Shown here in pieces: positions 1 to 7,680 of a stretch of 24,485 nucleotides of DNA. Source of the DNA: an uncultured Clostridia bacterium. Lineage in GTDB: Bacteria; Bacillota; Clostridia; Oscillospirales; CAG-272. Each line of letters starts with the position of its first letter. The first letter of the stretch is position 1. A program made the position numbers and the translations under genes. The notes beneath the pieces were generated by a model that worked only from the letters and a program-made list of their open reading frames with translations, was not told where the DNA came from and did not search any database. The stretch spans positions 1 to 24,485 of the forward strand of contig CALCTA010000118.1 in assembly GCA_937893945.1 (NCBI GenBank), written 5' to 3'.

Positions 1-1093
1 CACGGGACTTACCGACCGTACATCCCTTTCCGACCTTTACGTCGGAATCGAGTATGGCGTAGGAGACACGCGCTCCCTCGCCTATGATGCAGTCTGCCAT
101 AATGACAGAATCGACCACCTCAGCACCGGGCATTACAACTACGCCGGCTCCAAGGACAGAGTTGCGGACTGTTCCGTAAATATCACAGCCCTCGGTTATG
201 CTGCTATTGATTACATTTGCGTCAGCGCCTACGTACTGGGGCGAATGTGCGCTATGTCTTGAGTATATTCTCCACGCTTCGTCGTTGAGATTGAGTGAGG
301 GATCTTCTCCGAGAAGATCCATATTAGCCTCCCAAAGAGAGTCTATAGTTCCAACGTCCTTCCAATAATCGTTGAAGGAGTAAGCGTACATCTTCTCGCC
401 GTTTGCGAGCATCGCGGGAATTATATTCTTACCGAAATCGTTAGAGCTGTTGGGGTCTGCCGCATCAGCTATAAGATACTTAAAGAGACACTCCTTGGAG
501 AAGATGTAAATGCCCATAGAAGCCTTAGTGCTATCGGGATTTTTAGGCTTCTCGGAAAACTTGAAGATCCTGTTATCCTCGTCAACACTCATAATTCCGA
601 AGCGGCTTGCCTCTTCGATCGGAACGTCGATAACCGCTATAGTACAGTCGGCGTTCATTTTTTTATGAGCCTTGAGCATCTTGTTATAGTCCATCTTGTA
701 TATGTGATCGCCCGAAAGAATTATAACGTAATCGGGAGAGTACATATCTATAAACTGCAGGTTCTGATATATAGCGTTAGCCGTACCCTTATACCAGTCA
801 GCGCCCTTCTTACCCTGATAAGGAGGCAGTATCTTAACACCGCCTACTGCTCGGTCAAGATCCCAAGGGAGACCGTTACCGATGTAATCGTTAAGCACGA
901 GAGGCTGATACTGTGTAAGAACGCCTACCGTATCAACGCCTGAATTGATACAGTTAGAGAGCGGAAAATCGATTATTCTGTACTTTCCGCCAAATGCGAC
1001 CGCAGGCTTTGCGGTCTTTTCGGTCAACGCGTAAAGGCGGCTTCCCTGTCCGCCTGCAAGGAGCATAGCAACACATTCTTTCTTCTTGAACAT
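1..1093 (-). CDS. glgC: Glucose-1-phosphate adenylyltransferase, 3' end cut off by window edge
   Basis: Makes ADP-glucose from glucose-1-phosphate and ATP, the committed step of bacterial glycogen synthesis in the cytoplasm. The 364 visible codons start MFKKKECVAMLLAGGQGSRL, with the nucleotidyltransferase loop GGQGSRL at residues 14-20, followed by AKPAVAFGGKYRIIDF and the Asp-containing SGDHIYKMDY segment. The C-terminal part shows the beginning of the left-handed beta-helix hexapeptide repeats. The family is usually about 380-430 residues, so only a short tail is missing. The ATG at 1093 has a strong GGAGG seven bases upstream. It lies 104 nt after glgB on the same strand, with no clear terminator or promoter between, so glgB-glgC are probably co-transcribed. 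The regulatory partner GlgD and the synthase GlgA are not in the window. Confidence 0.95.
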   Translation of the reverse strand, partial: MFKKKECVAMLLAGGQGSRLYALTEKTAKPAVAFGGKYRIIDFPLSNCINSGVDTVGVLTQYQPLVLNDYIGNGLPWDLDRAVGGVKILPPYQGKKGADWYKGTANAIYQNLQFIDMYSPDYVIILSGDHIYKMDYNKMLKAHKKMNADCTIAVIDVPIEEASRFGIMSVDEDNRIFKFSEKPKNPDSTKASMGIYIFSKECLFKYLIADAADPNSSNDFGKNIIPAMLANGEKMYAYSFNDYWKDVGTIDSLWEANMDLLGEDPSLNLNDEAWRIYSRHSAHSPQYVGADANVINSSITEGCDIYGTVRNSVLGAGVVVMPGAEVVDSVIMADCIIGEGARVSYAILDSDVKVGKGCTVGKSR

Positions 1094-1197
1094 ATAATCC
1101 TCCATTCTTTTCGGAAAACCCGTACTTAACATTGTCGCTGTATTGAATAATATTTTCTCTGTTATGGTCTTACTTTTTATATTTCTGTTAAAATCGT

Positions 1198-3120
1198 TCA
1201 GTTCTTTTTTGCCTTTCGCGCAGGGCTTGTCTGTCTTACGGGTGATTTTCTCTTGCAACGCAGCACCGTGATCCCCAGCGGCGGAACTCTGATCTCCAAC
1301 GAGTCCTGACAGGAGCTTACTCCTTCGCCCCTCGTCTTGATGACTCCTTCGTTGATCACTCCGCTTCCGCCAAAGCGGACGTCATCTGAATTGAATATCT
1401 CCTCGTAGGTCCCGCTTACGTCTGTGCCGAGCAGAAAATTCTCGTAGACCACGGGGGTAAAGTTTATCAGAACGAGAAGCTCCTTACCGTCCTTAGCTAT
1501 ACGGCGGTAGGATATGATGCTACGCTCATTGTCGTCAGGATCTATCCACTTAAAGCCGTCCCACGAGCCCTCTATCTGCCAGAGAGCAGGCTGTGAGAGA
1601 TAAAAGTGGTTCAGCTCGGCTACGTAGCGTTGGAACTTCGCGTGAGATTCATACTCAAGCAAGAACCATTCTATCTCGCCCTCATAGTCCCACTCGCGAA
1701 ACTGTCCTATCTCTCCGCCCATAAAATTGAGCTTTTTGCCGGGGTGCGTCATCATATAACCCATAAAGGCGCGCGCTCCCGCAAATTTCTGCCAATAGTC
1801 GCCCGACATCTTGTCAAGGAATGATCTCTTTCCGTGGACTACCTCGTCGTGAGATATCGGAAGTACATATTTCTCGTTAAACGAATAGGTCAGCGAGAAG
1901 GTCAGCTTATCGTGGTGATATTTTCTGTAGATGGGATCAAGCTCAGCGTACGCAAGCGTGTCGTTCATCCATCCCATATTCCACTTGAGGTCAAATCCAA
2001 GCCCCTCGTTATCAAAGGTGGTGATATTCGCCCACGCGGTCGATTCCTCGGCTATCATCAGAACGTCGGGGAATTCTCCCTTAACGTGTGAGTTCAGCTT
2101 TCGGAAGAATGCTATCGCCTCAAGGCAACGGTTGTCTCCGTAAATATTTGGGACCCACTCGCCAGGAAGCTTATCGTAATCAAGGTATATCATTGACGCC
2201 ACCGCGTCAACTCTGATCGCGTCGATATGGAACTCTCTCAGCCAATAGGATGCGCTTGATACAAGAAAGCTCTGCACCTCGTTTCTGCCGACGTCAAAGC
2301 GTCTCGTTCCCCACCCCGCGTGCTCCATACGGTCAGCTCCCTGATACTCGTAGAGCGGCTTCCCGTCAAACTCGTAAAGTCCGAAGCGGTCCTTAGGAAA
2401 GTGCGCAGGCACCCAGTCGAGAATAACGCCTATTCCCGCCTCGTGCATCGAGTCGATAAAGCCCTTGAGCTGATCTGAAGTACCGTATCTCGTTGTGGGA
2501 GCAAAGTAGGACGACACCTGATAGCCCCACGAGCCCTCAAAGGGATACTCGGTTATCGGCATCATCTCAATATGCGTATATCCCATCTGCTTTACGTACG
2601 GAGCAAGCTCTCTTGCAAGCTCTGTGTAATTAAATGGCGTACCGTCCTCGTGTCTTTTCCACGAGCCCATATGAAGCTCGTATATATTCATCGGAAGACT
2701 GTAGAATTTGCCCGCGTTTTTCTTGCGATATGCAAGCCAGCCGTCGTCTCTCCATTTATATTCCGAGCGATGCGGCACGACAGACGCCGTCTCGGGCGGA
2801 AGTCCTGCCTCGGTAGCGTAAGGATCTGCCTTGAAATGCACCTGTCCGCAGCCGTATATCTTGTATTTATACTTATCGCCCGCGCTTATTTTATCTTCGC
2901 TGACGGATATCTCCCAGATACCGCCCTCGCTTATTCTTTCAAGCGGATCATCCTCGCTCCAATCGTTAAATTCACCCGCGAGGAATACTTTGTCGGCATT
3001 CGGCGCCCAGACTCTGAATACGTATCCGCCGTCAGTCTCGTGCGCGCCGAGATATTCATAGGCTCTGTAATTAGTTCCCTGATGGAACAGATACTCAGCC
3101 ATATCGTTTATCTTTTCCAT
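1198..3120 (-). CDS. glgB: 1,4-alpha-glucan branching enzyme
   Basis: Introduces alpha-1,6 branches into glycogen (GH13 family). The protein is 640 residues, normal for the family. An N-terminal carbohydrate-binding module (CBM48) shows as FRVWAPNADKVFLAGEFNDW near residues 35-54. The (beta/alpha)8 domain carries DWVPAH at 235-240, the nucleophile Asp305 in DAIRVDAV, the acid/base Glu358 in MIAEES, and the transition-state Asp425 in PISHDEVVHG, so all catalytic residues are present. The start at 3120 has AAAGGA upstream. The basic Arg/Lys tail (last ~18 residues) is probably unstructured. It begins only 26 nt after the divIC stop, so it is likely driven by the promoter inside yabQ at 3547-3575, linking glycogen synthesis to a cell-division gene transcript. 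Confidence 0.97.
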   Translation of the reverse strand: MEKINDMAEYLFHQGTNYRAYEYLGAHETDGGYVFRVWAPNADKVFLAGEFNDWSEDDPLERISEGGIWEISVSEDKISAGDKYKYKIYGCGQVHFKADPYATEAGLPPETASVVPHRSEYKWRDDGWLAYRKKNAGKFYSLPMNIYELHMGSWKRHEDGTPFNYTELARELAPYVKQMGYTHIEMMPITEYPFEGSWGYQVSSYFAPTTRYGTSDQLKGFIDSMHEAGIGVILDWVPAHFPKDRFGLYEFDGKPLYEYQGADRMEHAGWGTRRFDVGRNEVQSFLVSSASYWLREFHIDAIRVDAVASMIYLDYDKLPGEWVPNIYGDNRCLEAIAFFRKLNSHVKGEFPDVLMIAEESTAWANITTFDNEGLGFDLKWNMGWMNDTLAYAELDPIYRKYHHDKLTFSLTYSFNEKYVLPISHDEVVHGKRSFLDKMSGDYWQKFAGARAFMGYMMTHPGKKLNFMGGEIGQFREWDYEGEIEWFLLEYESHAKFQRYVAELNHFYLSQPALWQIEGSWDGFKWIDPDDNERSIISYRRIAKDGKELLVLINFTPVVYENFLLGTDVSGTYEEIFNSDDVRFGGSGVINEGVIKTRGEGVSSCQDSLEIRVPPLGITVLRCKRKSPVRQTSPARKAKKN

Positions 3121-3146
3121 TAAAGATTTCCTTTCCGTTCAGAGCT

Positions 3147-3449
3147 TTACTCGTATTCTCCGTAGAATATAATTTCATCGGGAAAGCACATTCCGAGATT
3201 TTCTCTCGCAACGCGTATCTTAAACTCATCGTCAAGCGGAGCGTCGACCATATACTCAAGACGCTGTATATCGTCCTTAAGCTTGGAAACGTACTCCTCT
3301 CGCTCTGCCTTTTCCTCCATTGCATCGTTATACTGCATCAGACTCCAGAGAAAATATACCAATGCGAATATAAGAAGAAAGCCTAAGAAAGCAGCCACGA
3401 TAGTGTGAATTTTACTTTTTTTATCGGCAAAATACTTATTCGTTTCCAC
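3147..3449 (-). CDS. divIC: DivIC/FtsB-family septum formation initiator
   Basis: Small bitopic membrane protein of the division complex, expected to pair with FtsL and DivIB at the septum. The product is 100 residues: a short basic cytoplasmic N-terminus, one membrane helix at about residues 15-36, a coiled coil at about 40-67, and the family C-terminal block ARENLGMCFPDE near 81-92. I chose the GTG at 3449 because it is preceded by AAAGGGAGG nine bases upstream. An in-frame ATG at 3506 would add 19 residues and overlap yabQ by 71 nt, with only a G-rich weak site in front of it. With the GTG the overlap with yabQ is 14 nt. Position after yabQ is the usual one in spore formers. It probably has its own vegetative promoter at 3547-3575. 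Confidence 0.88.
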   Translation of the reverse strand: METNKYFADKKSKIHTIVAAFLGFLLIFALVYFLWSLMQYNDAMEEKAEREEYVSKLKDDIQRLEYMVDAPLDDEFKIRVARENLGMCFPDEIIFYGEYE

Positions 3450-4089
3450 CGTTGCTTCCTCCCTTTTTATATCTCCAGCGCTTATTTTTATCGGTCTCGG
3501 AGGCATCTTTTCCCACCCCGTCCGATAAAAACACTTCTTCTCTTATATTATACAACTTTTTATTTTTATTTTCAAGAGTAAATATATACAAAGAGGAGAT
3601 TTTTTTTACAAATTTATATATAAGCGTGCCGAATTTCCGCAAAGGAAAAGCTAAAATGCCGCAAATTGACAGAAAGATATATTTACAAATAAAGGCGAGC
3701 GGTTCGGCAACCAATATAAGCATCCGCCCTATGCTGAAGCGGTATATCACAAATCCGACTATCAGTGCCGCAACCGTGAAAAAGCGAAAGCGACCGCTAT
3801 TGTATCCGTAATTTATCAATATCGCGCCGACGGTTGCCACAAGCACGCACAAAGCGTCTCCAAGATTAATAACAAGGCTCTGCCAAAACCCCTTACTGCT
3901 ACCTATAAGCACGTTTTTCTTTGATACGGGCAGCTTCAGGCTATACAGTCTCGAATATGCTTTGTTAGTATATCTCACCCCAAAAAGAACTCGCACTATT
4001 CTGTTGACGTCGTAAAGAATGCCCACCGCTATTCCAAAGAGAAAGGAATAGAGTAGCATTACGGCAAGAGTTATCTGTGATATCTCCAT
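3436..4089 (-). CDS. yabQ: Spore cortex biosynthesis protein YabQ
   Basis: In Bacillus subtilis YabQ is a mother-cell membrane protein needed for spore cortex formation. This 217-residue protein has the family N-terminus (an amphipathic start followed by two close membrane segments around the FLFGIAVGILYDVNRIVR block at residues 17-34), further hydrophobic segments near 80-120 and 130-150, and a polar, Lys-rich tail. It starts 3 nt after the yabP stop, so the two are translationally linked; the ribosome-binding site is weak. The last third is very A/T-rich and carries a promoter for the downstream divIC within its coding sequence. Family assignment rests on the N-terminal pattern and the position between yabP and divIC. 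Confidence 0.88.
   Translation of the reverse strand: MEISQITLAVMLLYSFLFGIAVGILYDVNRIVRVLFGVRYTNKAYSRLYSLKLPVSKKNVLIGSSKGFWQSLVINLGDALCVLVATVGAILINYGYNSGRFRFFTVAALIVGFVIYRFSIGRMLILVAEPLAFICKYIFLSICGILAFPLRKFGTLIYKFVKKISSLYIFTLENKNKKLYNIREEVFLSDGVGKDASETDKNKRWRYKKGGSNGGNE
3547..3575 (-). promoter_or_regulatory. Sigma-A promoter inside yabQ, for divIC-glgB-glgC
   Basis: Minus strand TTGAAA (3575-3570), a 17-nt spacer, and TATAAT (3552-3547). The predicted start near 3540 gives a leader of about 90 nt before the divIC GTG. It lies in the coding sequence of yabQ. It gives the essential division gene vegetative transcription that does not depend on read-through across the terminator in front of yabP. 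Confidence 0.72.
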
Positions 4090-4092
4090 TAT

Positions 4093-4380
4093 TTAGCGAA
4101 ACAGCCCCGAAAGAAAGCCCTTCTTTTCCTTTCCCGTATCTCCGGCATAATACACCCCATTTATTCTTCCGCTGAGCGCCACCACTCCCTTTTCGGTGTC
4201 AAGCGTGTCTATCTTTATGTCGCTACCCTCAATATACATCTCGCCCTCACTGCTCTTAAGCCTTACGCTGACGTCGTCAAAGCCCATTACCTCCTCTACT
4301 CCCTCAACTCTCATCTGATTTCTCGATTTGATGAAAAGCTGATGCTCAAGCTTCTTTTCCTCTCCGAAATTCAAGCCCAT
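4093..4380 (-). CDS. yabP: Sporulation protein YabP
   Basis: Mother-cell sporulation protein that acts with YabQ; the biochemical role is not established. The 95-residue product fits the small all-beta YabP/YqfC family: a polar start (LEHQLFIKSRNQMRVEGV at residues 11-28), then VMGFDDVSVRLKSSEGEMYI at 31-50, GSDIKIDTL, and the ending GRINGVYYAG. The ATG at 4380 is preferred over an in-frame ATG eight codons upstream because GGAGG lies seven bases before it. That GGAGG is the 3' arm of a terminator-like hairpin, and a sigma-E-like promoter lies just upstream. The gene stops 3 nt before yabQ. Confidence 0.88.
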   Translation of the reverse strand: MGLNFGEEKKLEHQLFIKSRNQMRVEGVEEVMGFDDVSVRLKSSEGEMYIEGSDIKIDTLDTEKGVVALSGRINGVYYAGDTGKEKKGFLSGLFR

Positions 4381-4437
4381 AAAAAAACCTCCGCACAGAT
4401 CCAAAAATTTTGCTCATCATTGAATCTTATGCGGAGA
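4381..4437 (-). terminator. Terminator-like hairpin overlapping the yabP ribosome-binding site
   Basis: Read on the minus strand, CTCCGCA (4436-4430) pairs with TGCGGAG (4395-4389). After a 2x1 internal loop, AGATTCAA (4427-4420) pairs with TTGGATCT (4404-4397), including one wobble pair. The hairpin encloses a 15-nt loop and is followed by G and seven T residues (4387-4381) that run into the yabP ATG. This is the form of an intrinsic terminator. The 3' arm contains the GGAGG of yabP, so even transcripts that escape termination would have the ribosome site paired. Confidence 0.68.
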
Positions 4438-4452
4438 TCTTTTATCATATAC
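4424..4452 (-). promoter_or_regulatory. Candidate sigma-E (mother-cell) promoter for yabP-yabQ
   Basis: Minus strand GTATATG (4452-4446), 14-nt spacer, CATAAGAT (4431-4424). This leaves 16 nt between the ATA and CATA cores, as expected for sigma-E-type promoters (-35 roughly GHATATT, -10 roughly CATACAAT). The predicted start is near 4417, about 37 nt before the yabP ATG. Sigma-E control of yabP/yabQ is known in B. subtilis. The match here was made by eye and is not perfect. Confidence 0.5.
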
Positions 4453-4471
4453 CTCTAATAAAAGCGAGGTA

Positions 4472-4717
4472 TTATTCCTCTATGATGCGGTACATTCCCG
4501 ACGCATCTGCCTTAGCAACGCTGTCCTTGACCGCTACCACCTCTATTTTTAGCGTCCTCTGTCCGAAGGTTATCTCTATGATATCTCCCTCCTTGACGTC
4601 GTAGGATGCCTTTGCGCGTCTGCCGTTGACGCACACGTGCTCTGTATCGCAGGCATCGTTTGCTACCGTGCGGCGCTTTATGATACGCGACACCTTCAAA
4701 TATTTATCAAGTCTCAT
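4472..4717 (-). CDS. rqcP: RqcP/YabO-type S4-domain RNA-binding protein
   Basis: An 81-residue S4 domain (MRLDKYLKVSRIIKRRTVAN at the start, then VCVNGRRAKASYDVKEGD at 28-45), the signature of the YabO/HslR group. The B. subtilis homologue RqcP acts in ribosome-associated quality control, binding stalled 50S subunits and helping RqcH add alanine tails. The ATG at 4717 has GGAGG five to six bases upstream. A longer frame reaching back to 4765 would run through the hup terminator hairpin and is not credible. It sits between hup and yabP, the usual place in Clostridia. Confidence 0.92.
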   Translation of the reverse strand: MRLDKYLKVSRIIKRRTVANDACDTEHVCVNGRRAKASYDVKEGDIIEITFGQRTLKIEVVAVKDSVAKADASGMYRIIEE

Positions 4718-4738
4718 TTTCCCTCCGAAAATCAAAAT

Positions 4739-4768
4739 GGGTTGTTGCAAATGACTTTGCAACAACCC
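4739..4768 (-). terminator. Terminator/attenuator between hup and rqcP
   Basis: Perfect 13-bp inverted repeat (4739-4751 with 4756-4768) and a 4-nt loop. On the minus strand it is followed by the broken T-rich tract ATTTTGATTTTC. It starts 13 nt after the hup stop. The imperfect T tract suggests partial termination, letting abundant hup mRNA end here while some transcripts continue into rqcP. Confidence 0.8.
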
Positions 4769-4781
4769 AAAAAGAACAAAA

Positions 4782-5057
4782 TTATTCGTTTACTGCGTCC
4801 TTAAGTGCCTTGCCTGCAGAGAATACGGGAGCCTTGGAAGCTGCAATGGTGATGGTCTCACCGGTCTTGGGGTTACGTCCCTCTCTTGCTGCTCTCTCCT
4901 TAACCTCGTATGTGCCAAATCCGATAACCTGAACCTTATCGCCTGCCTTAAGAGCCTCTACGATAGCTTCGTTTACAGCGTTAACAGCTGCTTCAGCGTC
5001 CTTCTTCTTAAGTCCTGTCTTGGTTGCTACTACGTCAATAAGCTGTGTCTTGTTCAT
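4782..5057 (-). CDS. hup: DNA-binding protein HU
   Basis: Nucleoid-associated, DNA-bending homodimer. The 91-residue product has the standard HU length and the family signature GFGTYEVKERAAREGRNP near residues 46-63, including the arm that enters the minor groove. The start MNKTQLIDVVA is typical. I chose the ATG at 5057, nine bases after AAAGG, over the ATG two codons upstream, which is only three bases from it. A strong promoter lies upstream and a hairpin terminator directly downstream, consistent with high, separately controlled expression. HU between mazG and rqcP is a common clostridial arrangement. Confidence 0.97.
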   Translation of the reverse strand: MNKTQLIDVVATKTGLKKKDAEAAVNAVNEAIVEALKAGDKVQVIGFGTYEVKERAAREGRNPKTGETITIAASKAPVFSAGKALKDAVNE

Positions 5058-5111
5058 AATCATTTACCTTTCTATTTTTTATTGTCGGGCGTACCCTTGA
5101 TCTACATAATG

Positions 5112-5140
5112 ATTATATCACAATTTCTTTGCAATTTCAA
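5112..5140 (-). promoter_or_regulatory. Sigma-A promoter of hup
   Basis: Minus strand TTGAAA (5140-5135), 17-nt spacer, TATAAT (5117-5112). It lies in the AT-rich gap between mazG and hup, giving a leader of about 48 nt. Confidence 0.85.
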
Positions 5141-5182
5141 TAGTTTTAAGTATATTTTTTCTATTTTTTTATTGTTTTTTCA

Positions 5183-5995
5183 CTATTTTTTCTTATTTTT
5201 ATCCCAAATAGCATCAAGCTCCTCGAGAGTCAGCTCACTCATTTCCTTACCCTCGGAAAGCACCGCCTGTTCTACGGCATCAAATCTGTCTATGAATTTA
5301 TTCGTTGCCGCACCAAGCGCTACCTCGGATTCAACTCCGAGCTTTCTGCAAAGAGAGGTGATTGAAAGAAGAAGATCGCCCATCTCCTCGGCAACATTCT
5401 CTTTACTTCCCTCTCTCATCGCTTCTTTAAGCTCGTCAAGCTCCTCATATACCTTTGCCATTACCGACTCGGCATCGGGAAAATCAAAGCAGCTTGCCTT
5501 TTTACCGACCTTCTCTGCTCTCATAAGCGCGGGAAGCATCGGAGGGATGGCTCTGAGCTTGTCGGTAACAGTCTTGCGCTCCTTCTCCTCGCTCTTTATT
5601 ATCTCCCAGTTTGACAGCACCTTTTCGGACGTATCAGCCTTGACGTCGCCGAAAACGTGTGGGTGTCGGTGGATAAGCTTTACGCAGATATCGTTAGCCA
5701 CGTCGCCTATATCGAAAACTCCCTTCTCAGTCTCTATCTGCGCATGGAATGTAACCTGCAGAAGCACGTCTCCAAGCTCCTCGCGGAGAAGCTTGGGATC
5801 GTCGGTATCTATCGCCTCGATCACCTCGTAGGTCTCCTCTATAAAATCTCTCCTTATGCTCTTGTGGTCCTGCTCTCTGTCCCAAGGGCAGCCCTCCTCT
5901 GAGCGAAGCACCTCTACTACTGTAATAAGGTCCTCAAATCCGTATCCTGTTTCTGCCTTATCAAGCAGCATTTTCTTTTTTTCTGCGACCGTCAT
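5183..5995 (-). CDS. mazG: Nucleoside triphosphate pyrophosphohydrolase MazG
   Basis: Hydrolyses NTPs/dNTPs to NMPs and pyrophosphate, thought to clear aberrant nucleotides. The 270-residue protein has two MazG repeats. The first carries GCPWDREQDHKS at 35-46, EETYEVIEAI from 53 and EELGDVLLQ at 72-80. The second carries EELDELKEA from about 184 and EEMGDLLLS from about 203. The acidic metal-binding helices are present in both. The N-terminal methyltransferase-like domain found in Bacillus YabN is absent; this is the shorter form. The ATG at 5995 has GGAGG upstream. It starts 26 nt after spoVB, so the two are probably one transcript. Confidence 0.96.
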   Translation of the reverse strand: MTVAEKKKMLLDKAETGYGFEDLITVVEVLRSEEGCPWDREQDHKSIRRDFIEETYEVIEAIDTDDPKLLREELGDVLLQVTFHAQIETEKGVFDIGDVANDICVKLIHRHPHVFGDVKADTSEKVLSNWEIIKSEEKERKTVTDKLRAIPPMLPALMRAEKVGKKASCFDFPDAESVMAKVYEELDELKEAMREGSKENVAEEMGDLLLSITSLCRKLGVESEVALGAATNKFIDRFDAVEQAVLSEGKEMSELTLEELDAIWDKNKKK

Positions 5996-6021
5996 TTTTA
6001 TTCCTCCGTTAGATCTTCTAT

Positions 6022-7680
6022 TTATTCCTCTTGCTTTGTTGCCTTCCGCCGCCTAACAAGGCGATCACAAAAAGGCAACAGCGAAACATCATTTGTCGTT
6101 ATGCTTCCCGTCAGAAGCGAAAGCAACAGATAAAGCAGAACTGCCACTGCAAGTGCTATCGCGAATGGCAATCCTTCTCCGCCTATAATCCTGCACAGAT
6201 ACGCGTAAAGCGCAAACGCTCCGCCTACCGACAGCACCGCCGCCGCCAAGGGCTTAAAAAAGAGCCGCCATGCGTCAAGTCCCTCGTGTGAGCGTGCAAA
6301 AACAAACACGAGGTTTATGAGCGTTACGCAGATATTGCAAAGCAGGCTTCCGAGCGGCGCACCCATAACTCCTATGCTCTCAATACCCATAAGCGCGTAA
6401 GAGGATATCAGCTTTACCGCCACGCCTACCGCCATTGATATTATGGGAAGTCCCGGGCGCTTGTACGCCTGAAGTATAGCGTTGGTAGTAGTCATAAGGC
6501 AGGAAAAAAGCACCGAGCCGCCAAGTGCCGAGAGAAGCGGCGCGGATATAGCGATAGCCTCGCTCTGCCCATGGAAAATAAGCTCGAGTATCGGGCGGGC
6601 AAACGCCGTAAGTCCGAGAGCTGCGGGAAGCGCGAGAATTACCGTCAGTCTTAGCGAATTTTCCAAAACCGTAGCCTCTCCGCTTTTATCCTTGCTTTGC
6701 GAAAAAGCGCTCAGCTGGGGCACGAGAGCGACCGACACGGGCGCTATCAGCGCAGGGATCAGGCTGAACACGGGAAGTGCCAGCGTAGTATATGCACCGT
6801 ATATCTCATTTCTTCTCGCGGCATCAATGCCTACGTCTCCGAGACGGTGCATTATAAGCGTCATATCTATAATTCGCGTAAGTCCTATCACCGCCGAGCC
6901 GAGAGTGATAGGAATAGCTATCTTCAAAAGCCTCAGCAGCATCTCTCCGCTCCTGAGCTTTCCTGCTTTTCCTGATTCTTCACCTCTGTAACCGTCTCTT
7001 GTTGCAAGAGGCTTCAGACGCTTTACGAGCCAAAGATACAAAAGTGAAAAAAGACTGCCGATACTGATACCAAGCACCGCAAAGGCAGATACGGTTGGCA
7101 AGGGATATCCGCGCTTTATCGCAAAGCTTGCTAAGAATATTCCAAGCACGAGCTTTCCAAGAGCCTCAATAAGCTGAGAGACCGCCGTAGGCGTCATATA
7201 CTCAAAGCCTTGGCAATAGCCACGTATCGCACCAGAAATACAAATAAAAAGCAGAGTAGGCGCTATAGCTATTATACAGGGCTTCGCGGCAGGATTCCCT
7301 ATGAGAGACGCAAGCTCCTCTGAGAACACTATCATCAAGGTAGATGCGGAAATGCCAAACACCAAAAAAATTCGGTGAGCGTAGCGATATACGCGCTCTA
7401 CCGCGAAAAGATCCCCCTCTGCGCGAGAAGAAGCGACAAGTATTGAAAGCGCCACGGGCAAGCCTGCGGTAGCGACTGTGCAAAGCATAGCGTATATCTC
7501 ATAAGCGGAATTAAAGTATCCCATTCCCTCTGTTCCGAGAAAGGAAAGCATAGGTATTTTAAATCCAAGCCCGAGCAGCTTTACAATAACCGTTGACAGA
7601 GACAGAAGAAACACGCCCGAAAAAAAGCTTCGTTCTCTGCCCCGCTCGTCTTTTTTATTTTTTATATTCAAATCAAACAC
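6022..7680 (-). CDS. spoVB: SpoVB-like polysaccharide/lipid flippase (MOP superfamily)
   Basis: A 552-residue polytopic membrane protein with about 12-14 hydrophobic helices. It has the N-terminal pattern of polysaccharide-synthase/SpoVB proteins (FFSGVFLLSLSTVIVKLLGL, then FLGTEGMGYFNSAYEIYAML). SpoVB in B. subtilis is needed for cortex formation and is proposed to move lipid-linked precursors; related proteins (MurJ, YtgP) act in growth. Position directly upstream of mazG-hup-rqcP-yabP-yabQ matches the conserved spoVB-yabN cluster and supports this call over a generic exporter. The start is uncertain. The first usable codon is GTG at 7680, touching a G-rich run. A TTG at 7671 has a better-spaced GGGGG about eight bases upstream. 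Confidence 0.85.
   Translation of the reverse strand: MFDLNIKNKKDERGRERSFFSGVFLLSLSTVIVKLLGLGFKIPMLSFLGTEGMGYFNSAYEIYAMLCTVATAGLPVALSILVASSRAEGDLFAVERVYRYAHRIFLVFGISASTLMIVFSEELASLIGNPAAKPCIIAIAPTLLFICISGAIRGYCQGFEYMTPTAVSQLIEALGKLVLGIFLASFAIKRGYPLPTVSAFAVLGISIGSLFSLLYLWLVKRLKPLATRDGYRGEESGKAGKLRSGEMLLRLLKIAIPITLGSAVIGLTRIIDMTLIMHRLGDVGIDAARRNEIYGAYTTLALPVFSLIPALIAPVSVALVPQLSAFSQSKDKSGEATVLENSLRLTVILALPAALGLTAFARPILELIFHGQSEAIAISAPLLSALGGSVLFSCLMTTTNAILQAYKRPGLPIISMAVGVAVKLISSYALMGIESIGVMGAPLGSLLCNICVTLINLVFVFARSHEGLDAWRLFFKPLAAAVLSVGGAFALYAYLCRIIGGEGLPFAIALAVAVLLYLLLSLLTGSITTNDVSLLPFCDRLVRRRKATKQEE

Noticed and set aside
3095..3325. Second minus-strand frame within divIC running into glgB
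   Set aside because: It overlaps divIC in another frame and has no ribosome site or family resemblance.
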